This document shows, piece by piece, positions 20,385-31,085 of a DNA stretch of 64,000 bases. Positions within the stretch are counted from its first letter, which is position 1; each line of letters opens with the position of its first letter. The notes beneath the pieces were generated by a model. That model was not told where the DNA came from, searched no databases, and saw only the letters and a list, made by a program, of their open reading frames with translations. A program made the translations under genes and the position numbers. The stretch comes from Strigamia acuminata (taxonomy: Eukaryota; Arthropoda; Chilopoda; Geophilomorpha; Linotaeniidae), in NCBI GenBank assembly GCA_949358305.1, contig CASHSZ010000001.1, positions 216,501 through 280,500 on the forward strand, in the 5' to 3' direction.

Positions 20385-23300
20385 ATGAAGTGCTTCAGTG
20401 CATGTTTTATTCTGTTCTCGTTTTTCCTTTGTACCGATGGATTTCTGGGATTATTCGGTAAGAAAACATCTATTACAAATACTGTTTCCGCGATTAGGAG
20501 TCGCTTTTGATTTGATATAATAGTCGCTCTAATAATAAGAATAATAGGAATTATTCGATAAATTTTATATTTTATATTTTTATAATTTTATTTACTCACA
20601 ACTTTCAATCGAGTCGGGCCTCTGACATCTGACATTTCGCATTTCCATTTTTGGTGGAAATTATAAATTTGTGCATTGATCACGAGTGTTCGTCCAAGAT
20701 TTAACGTTGGATTTAAAAATAATGTCTGAAAATAAAACAAAATAATTTCAGTTATCATTTTTTCTTCAACTTTAAATATGTAGTGTACCACTTTATAATG
20801 TCCTCTAAAAATGTAAATGCAAGATGTCAGTTGTCCCCCATTTGACATAAAAATAACGTCATTTCGTGTCGTTTCGGCCAGATAGCGCCACCATCACAAG
20901 ACAGAATCGCATCACAGTCTAACAATTGATTTATGCTAGATGGAAAGTCCTGTATACTCTGGCTCACCTAGAAGCTCAGCAGTTCCAATTGGCCGAGCCT
21001 ATTCACTAGTGTAGGGCTACATAAAAGTAGGCCAAAATACAAACGCTTGAGTTACGGGAAACCTTTTTGTGTCCAGACGTAACAATCAATCATAAAATTT
21101 TAAAAACAGCTTGACAAAGCAACCGATAAATTGAACGAAGTTACAACATAAAACATTGCTTACTGACTATTAAAAAGATTTTATTAGTTTTATTAGCCCA
21201 GGGCGCTGAAAAGTGTAAAGACGGCCCTGAGTGCTAGTGGTGCCGCGAACGCAGGCTACATCAGTGACCATACACAGGGTGGGAACTCTATGAATGGCGT
21301 GGCCGGTCAGACATAACATTCTGCCATACTCACCTATATGACCCATGGAGGCTATAGTGGACCCATCGTCACACTACTGAGCGTTGCAGTGGTGAATGGG
21401 GAAGAGAGCAGAGTCAGCACAGGACATGACTTTCCTTGGTGACTTCAGGACTTTACTTTGCACACACCTGTCTCGGTTGAGACCCAACGCTCCTTTCTCT
21501 TGCTGTTGCTCTCCTCTCTACTCCCCACACCACTCAGCTCCCTCCTTCCCTCACTGGGTCATATCCAGTGTTGTATCGAACGGGAACTATTAGTTTGCGT
21601 TCGCGAACTAAGTTCGTTAGTTCGCGAACTAAGATCGCGAACTAGTTCCCTTTTTACAAGTGAACGCAAAAAACGAACTTAGTTCCCTTTTAAGAGAGAA
21701 CTTGAACGACGTTCGCGTTCACCATGTTTGATGATGAAAACGTCGCAAAAACGTAACTTTTTGCATCGGTTTTAAACGTTTTGATGACGTTTTCATCATC
21801 AAAACATTCATTTTGATCACTTTTTTACAACAAAAACGACGAAAACAGCCGTTTTCGTCATTAACATCAATGAAAACGTGCTTTACTATAAAAAAAGTGT
21901 TTTTTTTCCATCCACAAACCACAAAACATAAAAAAAAAACATTTCAAATTTTTAAAAAAAAATGGGAAAAGTGAACTGAACTATTGGTTCAAGTTCGCGA
22001 ACTAGAACTTAGTTCACTTTGAAAAATTGTTTAGTGAACGAGAACTAGAACTAGTTCAGTAAGTTCACACGGTGATGAACGCGAACTTGAACTAGTTCGC
22101 GATTTGGTGAACGAGATACAACACTGGTCATATCACTCTGTGAGGAGTGACATTAAGGCTATTGGGCGGTGTGTGGCAGTGACGCTGGTCACCCGTGGGT
22201 GGCAGTGGCGGATCTAGCACCCGGCTATTGGGGCTTGAGCCCCGGGCCCCCAAATTCTAGGGGGCCCCCGAGACTCTAAAAAAAAAAAGGTTGCTAAAAA
22301 AAGAAAAAAGAAGAAAGGTCGCTATTAAAAATTTTGAGAAAGGGGCCCCGAAAAAACCTCAAGCCCCGGGCCCCCGAAAAATTAGATCCGCCCCTGGTGG
22401 GTGGCCAAGTGGTCACAAACTTATCAATGCCCTCTTTCAATAAAGCGATCAAGTTATCGGTGCATTTCTGCTGTGTCAGGAAGCCAGCAGAAATGCACCG
22501 ACTAACCAATGACAATTATGGATTCTTTTGAGTGAATAAAAGTACAGCATATTTGACGTATTCTAAACTCCATAACTAAATAACTGTAAATTTGATATTA
22601 TATTTAATTTTCAGATCCATCATGGAACACAATAAGAGGTAAGTTTAGTTTAATTAGTCTATTCTTGTAAATAATTGTATTTTTAATTTTTAGTCACATT
22701 TGGCTTAAACTTATTCAACAAATGGACATTTGCAAAAATGCCATTGACTAAAAAAGATGCAGAAGCAAATGGATTTGTTCAAGTCGGTGGCGATCAATGT
22801 TCCGGTGAAGTTCAAGGATACAGATATCTCGTAAATAGTGATCCAGCTGTCATCATGCTTTTTGATGTCAACGGCTACGTCGCTGGAATCCAAACTAGTG
22901 TAAATTAAGTTACTTAATTGGACCCAAAAAGTTGCATTGCACAGGGGAAATTGGCAGAAAACCGTCAAAGGATGTGTTGACAAAATTCTCTGCTTCCTCT
23001 GTATTTGATTTGCAGACACATATAGAAATCCTGTTTTGACAAAAAAGAGAAAAAGAGAAAAAGTATTTATACTCAATAGTTAGTTGATACCGTATTTCCT
23101 CAGATTAACGCCGGGTTCCAATATTGGCAGAACATACCTGATTTCGGCAACAACAATGCACCAAGAGTGACTAATGATTCAATAACTTGAAAATCCTAAT
23201 TCTGCTTTAAAATTTTGAATTTATCATCTGTTTGCTTGCTAATTTGATTTGTTTTGCTGTGTTTTGCTTTGTGTGACAGTTAGGTTAGGTTAGGTTAGGT

Positions 23301-24824
23301 TGGATGGTGATTTTCAAGTTATTGAGTCATTAGTCACTCCTGGCCACCGTTGTTGCCGAAATCGGGGGTCAGCAGCGCTTTCATCCATTAGCGCCGGTCC
23401 CGATTAACCGTCGGGGTTCACAAAAATCACCGATTTTTCGAACATCTACTGGGCCCAAATAAGCGCCGGAGAGTCGAGTCGGGAAAATTAATAAACGCCC
23501 GGGCATTTATTAGAGGCAGGACGGTAGTGTAAAAACAAGATTGATACACTGATATTCCCAGACAGTCACCCATCCGGATTACTTCACTTTAGTAATGTCG
23601 TTTTAGCGACGCTGTTTTTAAGGTGCTTAGATGCAGTTAGGTTAGCTTAGGTCTGGTCAGGTTAGGTTAAATTAGGTTGAAAAACAGCGTTGCTAAAGTG
23701 AAGTATAACCCACCCATCCACACACTGGCCAGACCCAATGCGCTTAACTTATATGTTCTGATGGGAAAAGGTGATGACCGGCATGGTTAACCGGTCCTAG
23801 TCTTTTCTCCAATTTCAAATACAGTACCGGTAGTTCTAGCTTTCGATAAGTATTCACTAACCCTCTATCTATTGATTCACCAAATATATCTTTGTAGTTT
23901 GCAGAAAGCAACATGCAATCTGATGAAGCGAAAGCCTGGTTCAAACAACATCCAATGTTTACTTCAGAACACCTTCCATTAAATGCTTCAGATACTTATT
24001 ACACCTTAACAGCATACCTAGTTGACCCAAGTACACATAATTTTAAATTTCTACCTACAGCATAACATTTAAGCAAACAATCTAACTTTTATTACAGGTA
24101 TTATCTGTACTACTGGACGTACAGAACAACAAGTAAATAATGATGCAGCAGGAATTGACCTATACCTAAAGAATGGCACAAGAAACATTTTAGTACCTAA
24201 GAAGCAGTCAGACATCAGCAATACAAATTGGACTTTGGGAAGATGTTTTGTCTCAATGGGTGCATAACAATTGCAAATTGTTGTCAACCAGATTGTTATC
24301 AATTCTTCTGTCTTGACTTTATTAGGAGTGCACTATTGGTATGACACCAGTGAAGACATGAACTGCAATTATTTCCAACCATTTTTCCTACTGTACAATC
24401 AAAAGAAACTTACTGGTTTTGGTTTCGCCGTGCTTGGAAATTTCAATTCAAAACGCTACGAACATCCTGGAAAAGCAGTCTTCGGGGTAAGTACAGCAAG
24501 AAATAAAAATGGAACTCAGTCAGAAGTCAAGAAACTGTGACATTAGTAATGTCATTGAATCTCAATGGTTTTTCTTGCCCCTGGTGTGGAAATTTTGTGT
24601 TGGTTGATAGTGGCTAGTCTTGGACATGATATCTAATCACGTTTCATGCTTCTGATGGAGTTAAACCGCATGTGAAATTGTGGAATTGTAATTATTTCTT
24701 TATGTTTATGCAGAAATTTATGAAGATTATTCCAAAGTGTCTCAACAAAGCTGTTGATGACATTGGTGCGTTATCCACTATGCATGTGTACTTGAATGCT
24801 AAGCCATGGAATTTGGCCTGCTAA
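20385..24824 (+). CDS. secreted protein of unknown family, copy A (intact)
   Basis: Seven exons (20385-20457, 22615-22638, 22694-22899, 23898-24030, 24098-24259, 24326-24486, 24714-24824) join to 289 aa with all phases matching. The N-terminus MKCFSACFILFSFFLC is a signal peptide. Conserved blocks shared with copies B to D are FAKMPL, GYRY, VNGYVAGIQT, WFKQHPMFT, YYTLTAYLVDP, WTLGRCFVSMG, HYWYDTSEDMNCNYFQPFFL, GFGFAVLGNF and LSTMHVYLN. Six cysteines downstream of the signal (in DQCSG, IICTT, GRCF, MNCNY, PKCLN and the C-terminal LAC) could form disulfides. I do not recognise the family and assign no function. A TATA box is present. This is the only copy in the array without a visible defect. 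Its introns hold two hAT-type elements and inverted repeats. Confidence 0.85.
21566..22126. mobile_element. hAT-type non-autonomous element, 561 bp
   Basis: Ends CAGTGTTGTATCGAACG and GAGATACAACACTG are inverted. The 8 bp duplication GTCATATC is perfect at 21558-21565 and 22127-22134, the hallmark of hAT transposition. The interior is full of GTTCGCGAACTAG-type short palindromes. A related right half lies at 42310-42530. Confidence 0.92.
22203..22396. mobile_element. hAT-type MITE, 194 bp
   Basis: Ends CAGTGGCGGATCTAGC and TTAGATCCGCCCCTG are inverted. The perfect 8 bp duplication GTGGGTGG flanks it (22195-22202 and 22397-22404). Inner CCCCGGGCCCCC blocks form a second inverted pair. Confidence 0.93.
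23091..23720. repeat. inverted repeats and TTAGG run in intron 3 of copy A
   Basis: About 23142-23197 (GATTTCGGCAACAACAATGC...) pairs with 23308-23362 (...CCGTTGTTGCCGAAATC). Between the arms lies GTTAGGTTAGGTTAGGTTAG (23280-23304), an interstitial telomere-like run. A second pair, CACTTTAGTAATGTCG... and ...GTTGCTAAAGTGAAG (about 23585-23706), follows, with further AGGTTAGGTTA motifs in its loop. Confidence 0.7.
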
Positions 24825-25090
24825 AATAGCATTTTGCTAATAAATTTATTAAATAATTCATTATGTCCAGTAAAGTAATTAAATTTATTTTCGCAAAATT
24901 TTTGAATGGGAACTTAAAAGGTAAAAAGTTTGGTGTTGGTGAGAATATGTCAGGGGTGAAGAACATTAGCTGGCAAAGGTAAAATACTTAGCACAAATTG
25001 GGCAAGACGAGAGACCGGGTCAAGATTGATGTCATTGAATCTCAATGGATTTTTATGTCACCTGGTAGATAAAATTAAAGGCAGTGGCTA
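24825..25090. other. 3' flank of copy A
   Basis: Contains an AATAAA-like signal (about 24839, CTAATAAAT) just after the copy A stop. No other feature was seen. Confidence 0.5.
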
Positions 25091-26317
25091 CTGGCTACGT
25101 TTACGTTCGACGTGAATGTATTATTTTTAAGGCGCGCTGTGATTGGTTGAGAGCTAACGATGGCGCTTTGTTTCGTCCATGTAAGTTTTCTCAAATCAAT
25201 GTATTTTGAGGTGTAAGCTTCTATTTCATAACATGGGGGGCGTAGTCCCCCCTTTTTCCCCCAGACCTTGTGGTGATCTCAAACTATTTCACCACTTAGA
25301 AGATAAATTTATTTGTCTTTTAAGTAATTTGACTGTGGCACACGCCAAGTCAGATCATGTGACCTAGGGGAGAAATCCTCTCTAGGCACATATCACCCCA
25401 GGTTGTCCGGGGTGAAAACGGTAATTAACCGTTATGGTGCAATAATCCTTTGTTGCACCAGTTTTAGCTAATTGCGCAGATAATCTGTGCAATATTGAAG
25501 CGTGCCGGGCTCGCGCCCAAGCTTCAATCGGCACTCTAAATCAAACATCACAACCCTCAACATCACTGCTATTTGCTTCCAAACAAAAGTATTGACAGAG
25601 GACCGTGAGTCGTTTTAGTTTCACCTTGCTATCTTTGTGCACGAAGGCACAAAGCCAGCTATTCGCGTAGATCAACTGCCGCATCGTAACGAGAAGTTTC
25701 CGACCAACGTGAACCATCGCCGTCAAAAGTGCGCGAACACTTGTCACTGCCATCGAACGCCAGCCGGACGCCTGCCCGCGTGAACCACCGCCGTCAAGCC
25801 GTCGTACGCGAGCTAGAAGAGCTCACGAGACCCATCGTCCAAGGACCATCGTTCGTGAGTTACGAGGAAGGCAACCGTCTTCCTAACAACTTTGAGTTGT
25901 AAAGCGCCATTTTGACGCTTTTGTCTCGTAACAGTCGTTAGGAGACTTTCCATTGTATTTCTATTCATTATTTCGCGACTTGTCGCTTCTATCCTCATTA
26001 TTCTCATTGTTGTATTAAACTGTAATAAAAAGTGTACATTTGAATTGATAAAACTGTCTTTTTATTTCTTTCTCATAAAATTAACCCTAGATAATTTTCG
26101 GCCGCGATATAAGTCTCATCGTAGCATTCAACTGCGGTTTCAGGCTTATTTATTAGAAATAAGCGTGATAAAAACCCGGATCGCAGCAACCTAACTTTAT
26201 CTGTTTTTGGCAATGTAGACAGAACGGGGTTTTTCGTCAATGTATTTCAATGCATCTCTCAACCAATCACTGCGTGCCTTGAAAACAATAAGTTCACGTC
26301 GGACGTGAACGTAGCCA
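25091..26317. mobile_element. MITE with long inverted ends, host of a solo LTR
   Basis: Left CTGGCTACGTTTACGTTCGA through TGTGATTGGTTGAGAG is mirrored by CTCTCAACCAATCACTGCGT through GACGTGAACGTAGCCACTT. Without the solo LTR at 25269-26188 the element would be about 300 bp. It has no ORF. Confidence 0.7.
25269..26188 (+). mobile_element. solo LTR, family 2, copy 1
   Basis: 920 bp, TGTGGTGATCTC... to ...CCCGGATCGCAGCA. It is flanked by perfect ACCT duplications (25265-25268 and 26189-26192). Three further copies lie in the window. No internal retroviral-type genes are left, so this is a recombination product. The LTR start resembles that of the gypsy element at 27849. Confidence 0.92.
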
Positions 26318-27254
26318 CTTCGAAAATTAAAACACCTAAACTGAAGGGAAGTTTTTTTGTCCACGACTGCATGCTGAATACTGTTTGCCTCCCAGGTTCA
26401 TCATCACATCTGGGCATCCTCAACTGGACTCTTCATTTCTTCTTTTTCTGTACCACTTACTCTTTCCATTGTACCGTAGGCTGACCATGTGGCGATTGGT
26501 CAGTTTATGTCAGTAACAGTGTTGTATTGAACGCGAACTATTAGTTTATTAGTTTATTAGTCTATTTATATAATATAAATATAAATTAACTTTTCATTTT
26601 TCATAAACTAAGACTGTTAAACAGCATTTCACTACAAATATTAACACCAAGATGACTTTGGCCGTTTTGAATTGGCGGTGATCCCAAATATTTTGAATTA
26701 CAACGTTCGATGATTTTTATTTCCTTATATTTCTTTTCCTTCCGTAAAGCAATCATCTCCACGTGGGAATTTAAACACACAATCAATTGATGAGAGTAGA
26801 CAAAAAGCAAATGCTTTGGTTATGATTTCTCATTTGCTACGAATTCTGGCAATTCACATTTTTGTTTGAAATCTTGTGTTGTAATACAAGAAAATCTATT
26901 ACTCTGTATTATTTTCAGATTAAATCCTAAAAAAAAAATAAGACGTTGGTTATACATTTACAAAATTTGCTAAGATATGAAGCAAGTTATTAACTATATG
27001 AATAATAAAAAATTGTTATTTATAATATATAAATAACATCATTTATTTGTTGACGTTATACAATCATTTATCCAAGAATTCCTGATAGAGCTTAGCTACA
27101 AAAGAGGCGGAAAATAATTCTGATAAATTATCATTTCATGTGTTTTCTTGCTGTCTAAGTTGTCAACCAATTGTTGCATAACCAAGATGACATGAATAGA
27201 TTTTGACTCAATATTGTTCACTATTAAATCAATAGATATTTCCTTAAAATTTAG
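26318..27254. other. copy B upstream region, duplicated before copy C
   Basis: Starting near 26550 this sequence recurs with small changes at 42910-43395 and 45466-45700, showing that the upstream region was duplicated with the gene. A left end of the 21566 hAT family (CAGTGTTGTATTGAACGCG) occurs near 26518. No coding sequence was seen. Confidence 0.6.
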
Positions 27255-27262
27255 TATAAAAG
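27255..27262 (+). promoter_or_regulatory. TATA box of copy B
   Basis: TATAAAAG, 45 bp before the ATG, in the same context as in copy C. Confidence 0.7.
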
Positions 27263-27848
27263 AAAAACCCAACAGCTTTCACCGCAACCATTCAACGCCA
27301 TGAAGTGCTTCAATGCATGTCACGTTCTAAGCTCAATCTTTATTCTTGGCGGGTTCAAATCCCCACCAGGTAAATAATCACTATTTTTGTTCTCACTTTA
27401 CAATACACACTTAAAGTTTTAACACCACACAAATTCAATTTTTAGTGGCAGTGGCAAAACAAACACTGAAATCATTACGACGTAAATATGATTTTTCTTG
27501 CTTTTTTTTATATTTGGAAAATTTTTCGAATAAACTTCTCCTCAATTCTAGTCTCATGGGGTACTCTGCTCCATGAAGTTCCAGAACCATTTGCAAAAAT
27601 GCCCTTAAATACAGATGATGCAGTAGACCAGAAATTTATACAACTCACCGAGGAATGTGATAGTGGCGATTTCAAAGGCTTTAGGTATTCACAAAAAAGT
27701 ACCGAAGCAGTTGTTCTTCTATACGACATCCACGGCGAGATCGCAGGAATCCAAACAAGAGTAAATTTACACTTCGCAATCACTTAATGTTGCAGTTTTA
27801 TTCAAATCAATCTTTTTGAAGTACGCACAAAGTCAAATGAAGGAGAGT

Positions 27849-28458
27849 TGTGGTGACCACGAGGTCACAAAAGTGTTTTAATTAATCATAACTTAATAAA
27901 TAGTAATTTTAATATTGATAGTAAAATGATTGTCAGATTATTGCGGGAAAACTAGCTATACTAGTTTTACCGTTTCTGCGGGACTGACGTGACAACGTCA
28001 TAGATTTGCATAATTCCCCGAATTTATGCAAATACGTCATTTCCGGTCCAGCCACTATTTAAACCCGTATCTGACCGGAAACCCCCACTTTATAGATACC
28101 AGAGCAACATTAGCATCACCACCTCACCGTCAGGCCGTTTTACCGGATTGATAGAGGATCGATGCCCGTTGCCAAATTCATCTATAAATCACAGTCACAG
28201 ATATTTATCGTAGCAATACTACGATAGTAATATCTACCGAAGCGAAGCGTTTGCGAACACGTGTTTCGCCAGACGCCATTACCCTAGACAACAGAAACCA
28301 CGTGTAAGACTGCCGTGCAGCAACAAATCGTATCCGCCGACAAGGATCCGAGACCACAACATTGTTAAGTATATTTGTATTATATTACAAGTGTGAAATA
28401 AAAGGTTATTATTGTAAGATATTGTGTAAGTTTATTTACCGGAATCAAGGTTACGACA
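27849..28458 (+). repeat. 5' LTR of the gypsy element
   Basis: TGTGGTGACC... to ...GGTTACGACA. It contains TATTTAAA (about 28066), a possible promoter box, and AATAAA at 28397-28402, a possible poly(A) signal. Confidence 0.95.
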
Positions 28459-28460
28459 CG

Positions 28461-28478
28461 TGGGGGTCTGTCCGGGAT
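28461..28478 (+). other. primer-binding site of the gypsy element
   Basis: TGGGGGTCTGTCCGGGAT starts 2 bases after the LTR, where the tRNA primer should pair. The tRNA was not identified. Confidence 0.7.
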
Positions 28479-28544
28479 AGTTTTGAACATTCAAACTATT
28501 TTAAATAAACATATCTTACGGTTTGAACTTTGCAAACTATCGAA

Positions 28545-31085
28545 ATGACGAAAAGCGGGAAAAATCGAAACCCTTCAACCGCAAGCGCCCGAAGAAAAGC
28601 CATGGAATCCGCCAAGGCAAGGGCCGAAGCATTAGCTAGTCCAGCGTTAGAAAAGCAGCCACCGGAGCCGACGAGGGAAAAGACGACTGGAAAGACACCA
28701 GTCAACGAAAACCACGCGGAAAAACCACCCGAGAATGTGCCGACCGGAAAAACGCCGGCTAGTAAAGTACCCGCTAGCAAAAACCCAACCAATAAAACGC
28801 CGATAAATCAGCGAATCGAAGAAGAAGTCGAAGAGGAAGAAGAAGAATCCGAACAAAGTCAGAACGGGTATAACCTATTCGACAATCAGGATAATCGCCA
28901 GAGTAATCGTGTCACGATCACACACGGTTATAATTCGAAGAAATCCCAGATCGATAGCTGTAAAGAAGCGTACGAACTCGCTCGACTGGAGGGAATCCCT
29001 TACAACGAAGAAGGGGACCCGCTAGCACAGATGAACATGATCATTCGTCTTGCCAAAGAGCGAGCGGAAAAACGAGCCCTTAGAAGAGGTCGAAAAAACG
29101 TAAAACGTCAAAAAACGAATAACCAAACGACGGACTCCTATGATTCCACCCGAACATCCGACGCCGACGACGAAAGCGAGGCCGATTCCCTCAGCTCGAA
29201 AGGAATCAACGTTCAAGGATGGGATAGTATAGTGGACGAGCCAGTCGAAATCCAGAACGAATTCCTGGAAGCCTTCCAGCAGGACCGTCGAAATAATAAG
29301 GGTCAACAGTCGTGGGCAATCGCCCAATCCTTTGCTACGAGAGCTGGCCACACCAGTCAAACCCCAAAGGACCCTAACGCAGAGATGATTAGACTGATAA
29401 ATCAGCGAAACCACCTCAGAAACCAGCAAGGACGGAACAGGTTGGCAATGCCAAGCCTCGAAGATATCCAGACGGTACAAGCCAACGTCGAAGCCGCAAA
29501 CGAGGCGGAAAGAATTAAAATACAAGCCGCCAACGAAGTCGACCGAGAAGCCGCAAGACTAAAGACACAACTTTACGGCGGGAGAGGGTCGACCATTTTG
29601 ATCGGACAGAAGAACGGGGTCCTAAATGGAACAGCCATAAACGGAATTTTCCCCCCCGGAACACAACTGACCGAGTCGCAGCCAAACTCGACAACACCGA
29701 CCTTGACCGACCCGAACTCAACCAACGGTAATTTCCAACGATTTGCGCCCCAAAATGGAGCTACGTCCCCGAACTGTGGGAATCAATACCAAGCCGATCC
29801 CATAATGGAAGCTAGATTAAGAGCACTCGAGGAACGAGCACGCGCCGACTCCCAGGTCAACCAAAATCGAAATCTGAGAAATCGCCCAAGACAAAACGAG
29901 AGCCTTCTTCGAAAATATTCCGCCGATCAATGGGCTTTAGAACAAAAGGACCGAAACATAAAATGGTCACAGTTGCGACTGATGAGATTCGACGGAACCT
30001 GGAGGGCCGGCAATAACTTCTTAGACGAAGTGGCACTCACCATTTCACGACTCGGAGCCGAACCCGACGAGATGGTAACAAAAGGGCTACCCGAAATGTT
30101 AATAGGGGAAGCCAGAGCCTGGTATGTGGAAGCAAAATTAAAAACTTGGGAACAGTTTGTCGTCGCTTTCAACAGTCAGTACGGCGAGACCCAAAAAGAA
30201 ATTAGACAGAGAGTCAGTCTCATGCTACAAGCCGCAGGAGAAGAGTTACGAGCCTATTTCCGACGAGCGAAAAGTTTGTTCAACGAGTTGGATACGCCAC
30301 TCGACGAATATGCGCAAAACGTGATTTTCGAAAAGGGGTTAAACGACACCTCAAAGAAAGTACTGAGAGATATGAACGCTCCCACAGCAGATAGTTTCGA
30401 ACAGCTGCTAAAATTTGTAAATGACTATCACGAAGAAGTAGACGATCGTTATACGGAAGCCCTGACGCCCGAACAGAGGACACAAACGCAACTCCGCATA
30501 CAGCGTATCCATGCGAAAAATCATGACGCAGGGAGACTGATCCAGTCGCGTAGCTTCCTGAACGGGGAAATCGAGGCCGCACCTCCGAAAAAGGCGAACG
30601 ATAAAGCCACCTCGAACCCGATACCGGCTCCAAAAGCTTACAAAGCCAGTACAAACTCCGACGCAACTAATCTCGAAGAAGGGAGGGAAAGTGAAGACAA
30701 TAACTCCGAGCAAAACTCAGGAGGGGATACCAGCGATAGCCAACAAGAAGAAGAGACTCTCCACGCTAACATGGGGAAAGAAATCGCCCCAAGCTACCGA
30801 CCCCGAATGAAGACCGCGAATAAAACGGAGCACCACAATCCAAAAAGCGACAAACCCTACGAGAAAAAAGAGTTCGTGAGACGACCGTACCCGAAAACAG
30901 ATAACTCCACCACAAAACCTTGTAATTATTGTAACGAGGTGGGACACTGGAGAAGAGATTGTCCAAAACGAAAGAAGAGGAAAGAAGAGAAGGAAGCCGC
31001 CAAAAACGACGCATTGTTAGAAAAGCTAACAGCCAAATTCGAAGAACTGACAAAAAACTGGTTAAAGCAGACAGAGAAAAAATAA
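28545..31085 (+). CDS. gag: gypsy gag polyprotein
   Basis: 846 aa from the first in-frame ATG (28545), large for a Ty3/gypsy Gag. The N-terminal half is charged and low-complexity (poly-Glu run, then Arg/Asn/Gln-rich coil). The capsid-like part starts about residue 473 (WSQLRLMRFDGTW) and includes an AYFRRAKSLFNEL stretch. One zinc knuckle, CNYCNEVGHWRRDC (CX2CX4HX4C), lies near residues 793-806 and should bind RNA. The frame ends with an A-rich GAAAAAATAA. Pol overlaps it in the -1 frame, so Gag-Pol is probably made by frameshifting. No defects seen. Confidence 0.92.
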   Translation: MTKSGKNRNPSTASARRKAMESAKARAEALASPALEKQPPEPTREKTTGKTPVNENHAEKPPENVPTGKTPASKVPASKNPTNKTPINQRIEEEVEEEEEESEQSQNGYNLFDNQDNRQSNRVTITHGYNSKKSQIDSCKEAYELARLEGIPYNEEGDPLAQMNMIIRLAKERAEKRALRRGRKNVKRQKTNNQTTDSYDSTRTSDADDESEADSLSSKGINVQGWDSIVDEPVEIQNEFLEAFQQDRRNNKGQQSWAIAQSFATRAGHTSQTPKDPNAEMIRLINQRNHLRNQQGRNRLAMPSLEDIQTVQANVEAANEAERIKIQAANEVDREAARLKTQLYGGRGSTILIGQKNGVLNGTAINGIFPPGTQLTESQPNSTTPTLTDPNSTNGNFQRFAPQNGATSPNCGNQYQADPIMEARLRALEERARADSQVNQNRNLRNRPRQNESLLRKYSADQWALEQKDRNIKWSQLRLMRFDGTWRAGNNFLDEVALTISRLGAEPDEMVTKGLPEMLIGEARAWYVEAKLKTWEQFVVAFNSQYGETQKEIRQRVSLMLQAAGEELRAYFRRAKSLFNELDTPLDEYAQNVIFEKGLNDTSKKVLRDMNAPTADSFEQLLKFVNDYHEEVDDRYTEALTPEQRTQTQLRIQRIHAKNHDAGRLIQSRSFLNGEIEAAPPKKANDKATSNPIPAPKAYKASTNSDATNLEEGRESEDNNSEQNSGGDTSDSQQEEETLHANMGKEIAPSYRPRMKTANKTEHHNPKSDKPYEKKEFVRRPYPKTDNSTTKPCNYCNEVGHWRRDCPKRKKRKEEKEAAKNDALLEKLTAKFEELTKNWLKQTEKK

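Larger units (their letters stand above)
21240..22510. repeat. older GC-rich dispersed repeat, split by two hAT MITEs
   Basis: Pieces such as GTGGTGAATGGGGAAGAGAG, CAGCTCCCTCCTTCCCTCAC and GGTGTGTGGCAGTGACGC recur inverted at about 55250-55600. The repeat lies in intron 1 of copy A and is interrupted at 21566-22126 and 22203-22396. The ancestral element type is unknown. Microhomology aside, the pieces on either side of the insertions line up with one continuous copy at 55 kb. Confidence 0.6.

Noticed and set aside
20588-20848. Minus-strand 86-codon frame in intron 1 of copy A
   Set aside because: A segment around RTLVINAQIYNFHQKWKCE looks protein-like, but no flanking exons or family could be found.
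25541-26007. Minus-strand frames inside solo LTRs
   Set aside because: They lie in LTR sequence repeated at several places without conservation of the frames.
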